A stretch of 35,175 nucleotides of DNA from Nitrospirae bacterium RIFCSPLOWO2_02_FULL_62_14 (lineage in GTDB: Bacteria > Nitrospirota > Nitrospiria > Nitrospirales > Nitrospiraceae): NCBI GenBank assembly GCA_001805245.1, contig MHEU01000075.1:9672-44846 (forward strand), read 5' to 3'. The position numbers and the translations under genes are program-made. The notes beneath the pieces are model-generated. The model did not search any database, was not told the DNA's origin, and was given only the letters and a program-made list of their open reading frames with translations. This document shows, piece after piece, positions 24,845-30,797 of the stretch (position 1 is the first letter of the stretch; each line of letters begins with the position of its first letter).

Positions 24845-26304
24845 AATCGCCGGCCGTGCTGATCATCGACGATGAACCCTTGATGCGCCTGTCCATGGAG
24901 GACGCGTTGCGCGCCGTGGGCTGCGAGGTGCGCGCCGCGGCAACCGGGCCGGAAGGGCTGGCCATGCTGGAGCAGGCGGCGTCCGACATTGTCGTCACCG
25001 ATCTCCGGCTGCCGGGGATGGACGGCCTGACGCTGCTGCAGGCGGCGAAACAGCGGTCGCCCAAGACCGAGGTCGTGCTGATCACCGCGCACGGCTCGGT
25101 GGAAACGGCCGTGGGCGCGATGAAAGCCGGCGCGTACGATTACATCACGAAACCCTTTTCGATGGATGAACTGCTGCTCATCGTCGAGCGGATCGGCAAG
25201 ATGCTGGCGCTCCGGCAGGAAAACGTGTTGTTGCGGGAGGAACTGGAAAGCAAGTTCACCTTCGAGGGCATTCTGGGGAAGAACGAGCGCATGCGGGAGG
25301 TGCTGGAAAAGGTCAAGCTGGTGGCCGCGACGGATTCCACCGTGCTGATCTCCGGCGAGAGCGGGACCGGCAAGGAACTGGTGGCGAATGCCATCCATCG
25401 CAGCAGCCCGCGCCGCGACCAGGCGCTGATCAAGGTCAGTTGCGCGGCGCTGCCGGAGACGCTGCTGGAAGCCGAACTGTTCGGGCACGAAAAGGGCGCC
25501 TTTACCGGTGCGCTGAAACAGCGGCGTGGCCGGTTCGAGCTGGCGCATAAGGGCACATTATTCCTGGATGAGATCGGCGAAATTTCTCCGGTCGTCCAGG
25601 TCAAGCTGCTGCGCGTATTACAAGAAAGGCAGTTCGAACGTGTCGGCGGCAATGAAACGATTGATTCGGACGTCCGCCTCGTCTGCGCCACCCAGAAAGA
25701 CCTGAAGAAGGAAGTACAGCAGGGGCGCTTCCGTGAAGACCTCTATTACCGGCTCAACGTGGTGCCCATCCAGCTGCCGCCGCTGCGCGCGCGCCGGGAA
25801 GACGTGCTGATGATCGCGGAGCATGTGCTGCAGACACGGGCGGCCCGGCTGAGCAAGCCAGTGAAGGGGTTCTCGCAGGGCAGCCGGGAGGTGTTGCTGC
25901 GGTATTCGTTCCCGGGCAACGTCCGCGAGCTGGAAAACATGGTCGAACGGGCCGTGGCCCTGTGCCGGCCCGGCGAGGACGTACAGGCCTGGGATCTCTG
26001 CGGGATGCCGTCCTGTCCCTATCTCGGCGGCCAACCACAAGAAGGCTGCGGTTTCTGCAGCGAAGGATTGACGGGGAAGCGGGCGATCCCGGCCGGTCGA
26101 AGCGATGTGGTGGATTCGCTGGCGGCGGCGCGGGAGCAGTTCGAAAAGCAGTACATCCTGTCGGTGCTGGTGCGGACGGAGGGCAGCCGGACCATGGCGG
26201 CGAAGGTTCTCGATCTCTCCAGGAAAGCCCTCTGGGAGAAGTGCAAACGCTACGGCATTCCGTCGAACAGAAACGGTAAGGATGTCGAGGACGAAGACGA
26301 ATAG
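24841..26304 (+). CDS. Sigma54-dependent response regulator (NtrC family) with a Cys cluster
   Basis: A 487-aa regulator: receiver domain (residues 1-120, phosphoacceptor Asp54 in 'VVTDLRLPGMDG'), AAA+ domain with Walker A 'GESGTGKE' (172-179), the sigma54-contact loop GAFTGA (219-224) and Walker B 'GTLFLDEIGE' (238-247), arginine-finger region 'RFREDLYYRLNV', and a C-terminal Fis-type helix-turn-helix (~434-472). Between AAA+ and HTH is an unusual cysteine cluster C-x4-C-x10-C-x2-C (Cys387, 392, 403, 406) that could bind a metal. GTG 24841 overlaps the kinase stop by four bases. It activates sigma54 promoters; none is identifiable with confidence in this window. Confidence 0.93.
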   Translation: MKSPAVLIIDDEPLMRLSMEDALRAVGCEVRAAATGPEGLAMLEQAASDIVVTDLRLPGMDGLTLLQAAKQRSPKTEVVLITAHGSVETAVGAMKAGAYDYITKPFSMDELLLIVERIGKMLALRQENVLLREELESKFTFEGILGKNERMREVLEKVKLVAATDSTVLISGESGTGKELVANAIHRSSPRRDQALIKVSCAALPETLLEAELFGHEKGAFTGALKQRRGRFELAHKGTLFLDEIGEISPVVQVKLLRVLQERQFERVGGNETIDSDVRLVCATQKDLKKEVQQGRFREDLYYRLNVVPIQLPPLRARREDVLMIAEHVLQTRAARLSKPVKGFSQGSREVLLRYSFPGNVRELENMVERAVALCRPGEDVQAWDLCGMPSCPYLGGQPQEGCGFCSEGLTGKRAIPAGRSDVVDSLAAAREQFEKQYILSVLVRTEGSRTMAAKVLDLSRKALWEKCKRYGIPSNRNGKDVEDEDE

Positions 26305-26316
26305 GCTTTAAGGCGG

Positions 26317-26585
26317 CAGGGTGGCACGCCCCTCGCTTCAGCGCCTCCCGGAACGGCCCTTTCGGACTTTGCCGGGCGGAAGCCTTCTGGAATTCCCGCG
26401 GCCGCGGTCGTTGACCGCGGTGCCTTGGTCAGTTCCAGCTTTCCTGCCCGCTAAAGCCTCGGTGGGTGCCCCGCTTCTCCGGCAAAGTCCGCTCGATCTC
26501 GCCACCCCACTTTTTAGAATTGAAAGGCGACAGGCCACTTGCAAGCCCGTCGCCTTTAACGCTTCGCCACGTTCAGTGTGCTGCT
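26317..26585 (+). repeat. Left copy of the ~268-bp inverted repeat bounding the accessory island
   Basis: This sequence recurs inverted at 31762-32027 with high identity over most of its length, for example the stretch from CTTCTGGAATTCCCGCGG to the CCGGCAAAGTCCGCTCGATC block. Inside are nested inverted repeats: GGGTGGC / GCCACCC outside, GGACTTTGCCGG / CCGGCAAAGTCC next, CTGGAA / TTCCAG, and an 8-bp core hairpin CCGCGGTC-GTT-GACCGCGG. It then has an AAAGGCGAC / GTCGCCTTT hairpin and ends in the attC-like arm TAACGCTTCGCC. No gene is visible from 26305 to 26898. Confidence 0.8.
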
Positions 26586-26650
26586 CCGGTAGCTATTGCC
26601 CTCGAAACATTGCCTGCCCTGAGTGCGTCGAAGGGCCTGCCCAGAGCCCG
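26557..26650 (+). repeat. 94-bp direct repeat (attC-like arm plus TTCGAC-type repeat), copy 1
   Basis: This 94-bp sequence is repeated at 28058-28151 with two mismatches. It begins TAACGCTTCGCCACGTTC, an arm shared with the palindromic sites at 28961, 30098 and 31719, and ends in a CCCTGAG...TCGAAGGGC hairpin-type repeat. The two copies bracket the Fic gene. Confidence 0.85.
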
Positions 26651-26822
26651 CCCATCGAGAGCCTCTGGGTCGAGCGATCGAGGGTCCGCTTCTTTGACCA
26701 CCATCTACCGAAAAATTGTGTTCTGACCCCACGCAGCTCGCCTCAGATCTCTTGTTATCGTACAAGTCATTGGCATGATACATAAAATACGATTCAAAAG
26801 AACTCTTGCAATCCTCCGGTAA

Positions 26823-26920
26823 TTTTGAAAGAATTGCGCACATTTCTTTCAAAGATAGAAATGCTTTGAAAGTGGCCATTGACCCCTGGGTAGTACGTAT
26901 GGACGCGAAAGACTTTCAAA
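26823..26920 (+). promoter_or_regulatory. Cluster of four CTTTCAAAG half-sites around the fic start
   Basis: A perfect inverted repeat CTTTCAAAG (26846-26854) - 9 bases - CTTTGAAAG (26864-26872) lies 27 bases before the chosen fic start. Further half-sites are TTTTGAAAG at 26823-26831 and CTTTCAAA at 26913-26920 inside the first codons. The arrangement looks like an operator array; the Fic protein itself has a C-terminal winged-helix domain that could bind it. Confidence 0.6.
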
Positions 26921-28053
26921 CGCCGAGTGCCGGACGTGTTGTGAAGATGCCGCAAGGCTATCTGGCGTTTGTTCCTTCTCTCCTGCCTCCCGCGCTGAAG
27001 TACGACAACGATTTGGTGCTCGCGCTTTCTCGTGCCGATGCCGCACTGAGCGAACTGTCCGGTCTTGGCCGGCAATTACCGAATCCGCATTTACTCATCA
27101 GTCCCTATGTGCGTCGTGAGGCCGTTCTCTCTTCTCGCATCGAGGGCACGAAGGCCAGTCTTTCCGATCTATTACTGGATGAGTTGGACGCGGGAGTCTC
27201 GCGAAGCGGGGACGATGATGTCCGGGAAGTCCGGTGCTATGTCACGGCGCTGGAATATGGACTCAAGCGGCTCTCGACCCTGCCGCTCTCGTTGCGTCTC
27301 GTTCGGGAGATCCATGCCCGGCTCATGAAAGGCGTCAGAGGCGAACGGGCCATACCGGGAGAGTTCCGTCGTTCGCAGAATTGGATCGGTCCTTCCGGGA
27401 GCACGCCGGCCGCCGCATCGTATGTCCCGCCGCCTCCCGAGCACATGGACGAATTGTTGGCCGATTGGGAACGATTCCTCCACACACGGGACCGATTTCC
27501 CGATTTGGTTCAGTGCGCGATCATGCACGAGCAGTTTGAGGCGATTCACCCCTTCCTCGATGGAAACGGACGGGTCGGTCGCTTGTTGATCACGTTGTTT
27601 CTTGTGGAGCGAGGTCGTCTGTCGCAGCCGTTGTTGTACTTGTCCGCCTATATCGAAGCCCATCGGCAGGATTATTACGATTTGCTGCAACGGGTTCGGA
27701 CGCACGGCGACTGGACGGCATGGCTTCTGTTCTTTATTACGGGCGTCCTCGACATTTCCACGGAGGCCGCGGGCCAGGCCAGACGGCTCATTGATCTGCG
27801 GGAGCAATCTCGAGGGCGTCTGCGCGACAAGGCCAAAGCGCTGGTGTTACTGGATGAACTGTTCGTAAACCCTTACATGACGGTATCCAAGGCCGAACGC
27901 GTCTTAAAGGTCTCAAATCCAACCGCACGGCAAGCCGTTCTGTTACTTGAGCGAAAAGGATTGCTGGAGGAAGTCAGCGGCCGTCAGTGGGGACGGTTGT
28001 ATTTGGCCAAGCCGATCATGAACGTTCTCGAACCACCCTCGAAGAAGACCTGA
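26899..28053 (+). CDS. Fic-domain protein with inhibitory helix and C-terminal winged helix
   Basis: A 384-aa Fic protein; the family transfers AMP (or another nucleotide part) from NTPs to target proteins. The N-terminal Fic_N region starts 'MDAKDFQTPSAGR' and 'GYLAFVPSLLPP'. The inhibitory helix motif SSRIEG (residues 78-83, Ser/Thr-x-x-x-Glu-Gly) is present, so activity is probably self-restrained. The active-site motif HPFLDGNGRVGR (217-228) is intact. Residues ~310-380 form a winged-helix domain ('TVSKAERVLKVSNPTARQAVLLLERKGLL'). ATG 26899 matches usual family starts; an in-frame TTG at 26806 would run through the operator cluster. The gene sits between two 94-bp direct repeats, as a cassette would, and its stop is four bases before the second. 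Confidence 0.9.
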   Translation: MDAKDFQTPSAGRVVKMPQGYLAFVPSLLPPALKYDNDLVLALSRADAALSELSGLGRQLPNPHLLISPYVRREAVLSSRIEGTKASLSDLLLDELDAGVSRSGDDDVREVRCYVTALEYGLKRLSTLPLSLRLVREIHARLMKGVRGERAIPGEFRRSQNWIGPSGSTPAAASYVPPPPEHMDELLADWERFLHTRDRFPDLVQCAIMHEQFEAIHPFLDGNGRVGRLLITLFLVERGRLSQPLLYLSAYIEAHRQDYYDLLQRVRTHGDWTAWLLFFITGVLDISTEAAGQARRLIDLREQSRGRLRDKAKALVLLDELFVNPYMTVSKAERVLKVSNPTARQAVLLLERKGLLEEVSGRQWGRLYLAKPIMNVLEPPSKKT

Positions 28054-28057
28054 CCCT

Positions 28058-28151
28058 TAACGCTTCGCCACGTTCAGCGTGCTGCTCCGGTAGCTATTGC
28101 CCTCGAAACATTGCCTGCCCTGAGTGAGTCGAAGGGCCTGCCCAGAGCCCG
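28058..28151 (+). repeat. 94-bp direct repeat, copy 2, directly after fic
   Basis: Identical to 26557-26650 in 92 of 94 positions, starting four bases after the fic stop codon with TAACGCTTCGCCACG. The near-identity, compared with the more diverged related sites at 28961, 30098 and 31719, suggests the fic segment arrived or was duplicated recently. Confidence 0.85.
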
Positions 28152-28188
28152 TCGAGGGGCCTGCTCCATGTCTCTTGTTTATTCCCCA

Positions 28189-28217
28189 TTGCCCTGCTTG
28201 GGGAAATTCGCTAGACT
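28189..28217 (+). promoter_or_regulatory. Candidate promoter of the ORF6N gene
   Basis: TTGCCC (28189-28194), 17-base spacer, TAGACT (28212-28217): four of six matches at each box. It lies upstream of the palindrome at 28262 and the gene start at 28318. Confidence 0.35.
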
Positions 28218-28261
28218 GCCAGTCAATTTATTAGGCTTCCAAATAATAGATGGAACCGGTC

Positions 28262-28284
28262 TAAGGTCACAGAATGTGACCTTA
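28262..28284 (+). promoter_or_regulatory. Perfect 10-bp-arm palindrome upstream of the ORF6N gene
   Basis: TAAGGTCACA (28262-28271), GAA, TGTGACCTTA (28275-28284). It is 34 bases before the start codon, in the leader. Its core TCACA-n3-TGTGA resembles the TCGCA-n3-TGCGA cores of the three palindromes inside the gene, so it may be an operator recognised by the encoded DNA-binding protein. Confidence 0.65.
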
Positions 28285-28317
28285 AAGAATGCGACTATAC
28301 AGGGAGGCGACTGAACA

Positions 28318-28956
28318 ATGCGCGACCTGATCCCGCATGAACAGATCGAAAAGAGCATTCTTTTTCTGCGCGGGCAGAAAGTCATCCTGGATGCCGACTT
28401 GGCGAGGCTTTACGGGGTGCCGACCTATAGGTTCAACGAAGCGTTCAAACGAAATCGCCATCGGTTTCCTGATGATTTCGCCTTTCAATTGACGGCAGAC
28501 GAGTTCGCTGATTTGAGATCACAATATGCGACCTCAAGCGTGCAAGGCGCCGATAAATTGGAAGATACGGAGGACTCATCGCAATTTGCGATGAGTTCAT
28601 CCCGGAGACCTGGCCGTAAGGATCGCGCGAACCGGTCGCAATTTGCGACCAGTTCCAGCCGTCATCGTGGTGCCGCCTATCGTCCTTGGGCATTTACGGA
28701 GCATGGTGCGCTGATGGCCGCGAATATTCTCCGCAGCGAGCGCGCGGTGCAGATGAGCGTGATTGTGGTGCGCGCCTTTGTTCGATTGAGGGAAATGCTG
28801 GCAACCAACAAGACGCTGGCGGCAAAGCTGGCCGAGTTGGAGCGAAAAGTGGCCAGTCATGACGAGCATATCCGGTCGCTGTTTCAAACAATCCGCCAAC
28901 TGATGAACCCCCGGCCGTCCAAACCCCGTCGGATCGGCTTTCAGGCACGGGGCTGA
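28318..28956 (+). CDS. ORF6N-domain DNA-binding protein with internal repeat insertion
   Basis: A 212-aa protein. The N-terminal ORF6N domain is clear: 'IEKSILFLRGQKVILDADLARLYGV', 'RFPDDFAFQLTADEFADLRSQ' and, after an insertion, 'YRPWAFTEHGALMAANILRSERAVQM'. The family is found in phage and toxin-antitoxin-like settings and binds DNA. In usual members LRSQxxT is soon followed by the PxAFTE motif; here ~40 extra residues carry two more copies of the (S)SQFATSS peptide (copies at 67-74, 87-95, 107-114). A coiled-coil tail follows ('LAAKLAELERKVASHDEHI') and ends in the common basic 'RRIGFQARG'. GGGAGG lies eleven bases before the ATG. Its stop is four bases before an attC-like site. Confidence 0.85.
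   Translation: MRDLIPHEQIEKSILFLRGQKVILDADLARLYGVPTYRFNEAFKRNRHRFPDDFAFQLTADEFADLRSQYATSSVQGADKLEDTEDSSQFAMSSSRRPGRKDRANRSQFATSSSRHRGAAYRPWAFTEHGALMAANILRSERAVQMSVIVVRAFVRLREMLATNKTLAAKLAELERKVASHDEHIRSLFQTIRQLMNPRPSKPRRIGFQARG
28513..28655 (+). repeat. Three palindromes inside the ORF6N coding sequence
   Basis: Palindrome 1 (28513-28537): TTGAGATCACA-ATA-TGCGACCTCAA, 9 of 11 pairs. Palindrome 2 (28574-28596): ACTCATCGCAA-T-TTGCGATGAGT, all 11 pairs. Palindrome 3 (28629-28655): 13-bp arms with GGTCGCAA-T-TTGCGACC core, 12 of 13 pairs. Each encodes the SQ(F/Y)A(T/M) peptide in the same frame. Cores are conserved while the flanking arms differ between copies yet remain self-complementary. Confidence 0.8.
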
Positions 28957-28960
28957 CTGC

Positions 28961-29020
28961 TAACGCTTCGCCACGTTCGACGGGCAATTCTGGTAGTGAT
29001 CGTCCTCTGCCTTGATCGCT
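28961..29020 (+). repeat. attC-like site after the ORF6N gene
   Basis: Begins TAACGCTTCGCCACGTTCG four bases after the ORF6N stop, followed by GGGCAATTCTGGTAGTGAT, which matches the central part of the sites at 30098 and 31719 (minus strand). Only one arm is well conserved; the distal arm is degenerate, so the end point is approximate. Confidence 0.55.
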
Positions 29021-29043
29021 TTCTGGTGGACCTCGATTAATAG

Positions 29044-29071
29044 TTGACCAAAATTCGGTCACCTGTAGAAT
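29044..29071 (+). promoter_or_regulatory. Promoter with operator-like repeat for the antitoxin gene
   Basis: TTGACC (29044-29049), 16-base spacer, TAGAAT (29066-29071). The TGACC of the -35 box and GGTCA at 29057-29061 form an inverted repeat overlapping the promoter, as expected for autorepression by a Phd/YefM-type antitoxin. The start codon at 29079 is only eight bases beyond the -10 box, so the mRNA would be nearly leaderless. Confidence 0.55.
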
Positions 29072-29078
29072 AGAAATC

Positions 29079-29336
29079 ATGTCAAAGATGCTGCCGACCT
29101 CAAGAGTCAGAACACGTCTTCATGAGCTGGTCACGGCTGTGGCCAAAAGGGGAGAAACAATTGTGATCACTCGATACGGGAGGCCTGCCGCTGTCCTGGT
29201 GACCTACGAGAAATGCCGGCGGCAAAAGGAAACGCCGGACATTCTCTCCGATCCGGACATGATGCGGCAGATCGGGCAGAGCCGCCGGTTTTACGCCAGG
29301 GGAGCGAAGGGGCTGTCTCAGGATGATGTACTCTGA
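29079..29336 (+). CDS. Phd/YefM-family antitoxin without an adjacent toxin
   Basis: An 85-aa protein with the Phd/YefM fold: 'TSRVRTRLHELVTAVAKRGETIVITRYGRPAAVLVTYEKC' (residues ~5-45), which binds DNA, followed by a less structured tail that would normally cover a toxin. No RelE/ParE/Doc gene follows; the next gene encodes a nucleotidyltransferase 84 bases downstream. No Shine-Dalgarno is present and the promoter lies immediately upstream, so translation may be leaderless, from ATG 29079 or 29088. It could be an orphan left by toxin loss or an antitoxin acting on a distant toxin. Confidence 0.8.
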   Translation: MSKMLPTSRVRTRLHELVTAVAKRGETIVITRYGRPAAVLVTYEKCRRQKETPDILSDPDMMRQIGQSRRFYARGAKGLSQDDVL

Positions 29337-29348
29337 CCCCGTGCAGTG

Positions 29349-29377
29349 TTGACAGAATCGACCTTGGACCGTAGGCT
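29349..29377 (+). promoter_or_regulatory. Candidate promoter of mntA-hepT
   Basis: A consensus TTGACA (29349-29354) with a 17-base spacer to TAGGCT (29372-29377), a weak -10. It lies 44 bases before the mntA start, which has GGGGAG nine bases upstream. Confidence 0.4.
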
Positions 29378-29420
29378 GTGCGCGTGAGTCGGTGATCTGA
29401 TCGTAGGGGAGTTGTAAGAA

Positions 29421-29741
29421 ATGACAAAAGTGTCCAGATCAGGTGCCCGCCAGAAGCTTCGGCGGTACATGAATGCCCTACGGCGGCAGTTGCCCATGCT
29501 GCGAACCAGGTTTCACGTCCGGTACCTCGGCGTGTTTGGTTCGTATGTCCACGGGACTCCCCGGAGGGGCAGCGATCTTGACGTGTTGGTGGAGTTTTCC
29601 GAGCAACCGAGCCTTTTCGAGTTTCTTGAGCTTGAAAACCGGTTGTCCTCCCTCCTGGGCGTTAAAGTGGACCTGGTGATGAAAGGGACGCTCAAACCGC
29701 TCATCGGCCGTCGGATTCTCGCCGAGGTCGTGGGTCTGTGA
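29421..29741 (+). CDS. mntA: MntA-type minimal nucleotidyltransferase antitoxin
   Basis: A 106-aa minimal nucleotidyltransferase. The catalytic signature GS-x10-DxD is complete: '[20 protein letters not shown]' with GS at 40-41 and Asp52/Asp54; '[13 protein letters not shown]' supplies the third acidic residue (Asp ~88). In characterised MntA-HepT pairs this enzyme adds AMP to a tyrosine of the HEPN toxin and neutralises it. Its stop TGA overlaps the GTG start of hepT by four bases (GTGA), the usual arrangement. Confidence 0.9.
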   Translation: MTKVSRSGARQKLRRYMNALRRQLPMLRTRFHVRYLGVFGSYVHGTPRRGSDLDVLVEFSEQPSLFEFLELENRLSSLLGVKVDLVMKGTLKPLIGRRILAEVVGL

Positions 29742-30100
29742 CGCGCACGCGCGAATTTCTCGATTACCTCGCCGATATCCAGCACGCCGCACAGCACATC
29801 TCGAAATTCATCGCCGGCATGACTTGGCCCAGGTTCTCGCGGGATCAGAAGACCATCTTCGCGGTGGTCAGGGCCTTCGAGATTATCGGGGAAGCGGCCA
29901 AGAAAATCCCGCCGTCCGTCCGCAAGCGGCATCCGAAGGTCCCGTGGAAGCAGATGGCGGGCATGCGGGACAAGCTCATCCATGAGTACTTCGGAGTGAA
30001 CTACGAGGTGCTGTGGAAAACGGCCAAGGAGGATATCCCTCCAGTACGACGGCTCATGGCGAAAGTGCTGAAGGCAGAAACCAGACGAGCGCGCAGATAA
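29738..30100 (+). CDS. hepT: HepT-type HEPN ribonuclease toxin
   Basis: A 120-aa all-helical HEPN protein. The RX4HXY motif is intact: R77-DKLI-H82-E-Y84 in '[21 protein letters not shown]'; Arg and His form the RNase site and Tyr84 is the residue modified by MntA in studied pairs. Upstream '[18 protein letters not shown]' is the family's first conserved helix. The GTG start overlaps mntA. The TAA stop is itself the first part of an attC-like site (TAACGCTTCGCC), so the toxin-antitoxin pair looks like a cassette. Confidence 0.9.
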   Translation: MTRTREFLDYLADIQHAAQHISKFIAGMTWPRFSRDQKTIFAVVRAFEIIGEAAKKIPPSVRKRHPKVPWKQMAGMRDKLIHEYFGVNYEVLWKTAKEDIPPVRRLMAKVLKAETRRARR

Positions 30101-30157
30101 CGCTTCGCCAGGTTCGATGGGCAGTTCCTACAGTGATTGTCCTCCGACCATTGATGC
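30098..30157 (+). repeat. attC-like site overlapping the hepT stop codon
   Basis: TAACGCTTCGCCAGGTTCGATGGGC begins with the hepT stop codon; on the minus strand the site aligns over ~55 bases with the full palindrome at 31719-31790. The distal arm (near GATGCC) is degenerate. Confidence 0.55.
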
Positions 30158-30173
30158 CTTTGGTTCTGGCTCC

Positions 30174-30202
30174 CCCCTTCGACAGGCTCAGGGCAGGCCC
30201 TC
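30174..30202 (+). repeat. TTCGAC-type short interspersed repeat
   Basis: CCCTTCGACAGGCTCAGGGCAGG resembles the hairpin repeats inside the 94-bp direct repeats (26618-26650, 28119-28151) and at 33292-33351. The family is a short CCCT...AGGG or CTCAGGG-type imperfect palindrome that occurs only in non-coding gaps here. Confidence 0.6.
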
Positions 30203-30209
30203 CGAAATA

Positions 30210-30238
30210 TTGACGCAATTCTTACGAAAGCGTAGCCT
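30210..30238 (+). promoter_or_regulatory. Candidate promoter of the MazG-HNH operon
   Basis: TTGACG (30210-30215), 17-base spacer, TAGCCT (30233-30238). The -35 is good, the -10 weak. It lies 50 bases before the 52-aa gene that starts the operon. Confidence 0.35.
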
Positions 30239-30287
30239 GCATCCATCCGAAACGGCGAATATTCCACCTTATTTTTCTAGGAGCGAA

Positions 30288-30446
30288 ATGAACAAGAAGA
30301 AGCCTGCTTCACAGATCAAAGATGACGTGAAAAGCATGTGTGGCATGCTGAAGGCCGATGATTCGGTCACCAAGGCCTTGCTTCGCGAGCGGGACGAAGA
30401 CAAGAAGCGCGAGGCGACAAAGTACGGAAAAATCCGCCGGGGGTAA
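30288..30446 (+). CDS. 52-aa charged protein heading the MazG-HNH operon
   Basis: A short gene with a good Shine-Dalgarno (TAGGAG, four to five bases before ATG 30288). The product is highly charged (MNKKKPASQIKDDVKSMCGM...) with a predicted helix and a basic end (KREATKYGKIRRG). It stops three bases before the MazG-like gene, so the three genes are probably co-translated. I recognise no family. It could be a regulator or a small partner of the downstream enzymes. Confidence 0.65.
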   Translation: MNKKKPASQIKDDVKSMCGMLKADDSVTKALLRERDEDKKREATKYGKIRRG

Positions 30447-30449
30447 ACG

Positions 30450-30797
30450 ATGGATCGTCTAGAAGCTCTCACCAATGATCTTCGGGAATTTGTGGCAGAA
30501 CGGGAATGGGGCCAATTCCACGATCCCAAGAATCTTGCCATGGCAGTAGCTTCTGAGGCAGGCGAACTTTTGGCTGAATATCGTTGGGTAGCAAATACCG
30601 AAGCTGATCATCTAACAAAAGACCCGGATCGACGTGCCAAAATTTCAGGCGAAGCTGCCGATGTAGGGATTGCCCTGTTTCTATTTTGCGATCGAATCGG
30701 TGTGGACTTACTGGAGGCGATTCGGATCAAGATGAAAACGAATTCCCAAAACTATCCCGTTAGTAGATCAAAGGGCAGGGCAGAAAGACCAAGATAA
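30450..30797 (+). CDS. MazG-like nucleotide pyrophosphohydrolase
   Basis: A 115-aa all-alpha NTP pyrophosphatase of the MazG/RS21-C6 type. The metal-binding pattern ExxE...ExxD is present: E36-A-G-E39 in 'AVASEAGELLAEYRW' and E68-A-A-D71 in 'ISGEAADVGIALFLFCDRIGVDL'. Relatives hydrolyse (d)NTPs, several preferring dCTP or modified nucleotides; the substrate here is unknown. The C-terminal 'NSQNYPVSRSKG' is the usual N.KYP.....G substrate loop. It is packed between the 52-aa gene (3 bases) and the HNH gene (0 bases), which suggests a joint role in nucleic acid defence. Confidence 0.85.
   Translation: MDRLEALTNDLREFVAEREWGQFHDPKNLAMAVASEAGELLAEYRWVANTEADHLTKDPDRRAKISGEAADVGIALFLFCDRIGVDLLEAIRIKMKTNSQNYPVSRSKGRAERPR

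Noticed and set aside
26322-26337. Sigma54-like promoter TGGCAC-GCCCC-TCGCT after the NtrC-type gene
   Set aside because: The GC box is not exact, the match is lost in the inverted copy at 32019, and no gene starts nearby.
26321-26785. 154-codon plus-strand frame in the left inverted repeat
   Set aside because: It crosses three separate repeat units, has no ribosome-binding site and its composition is not protein-like.
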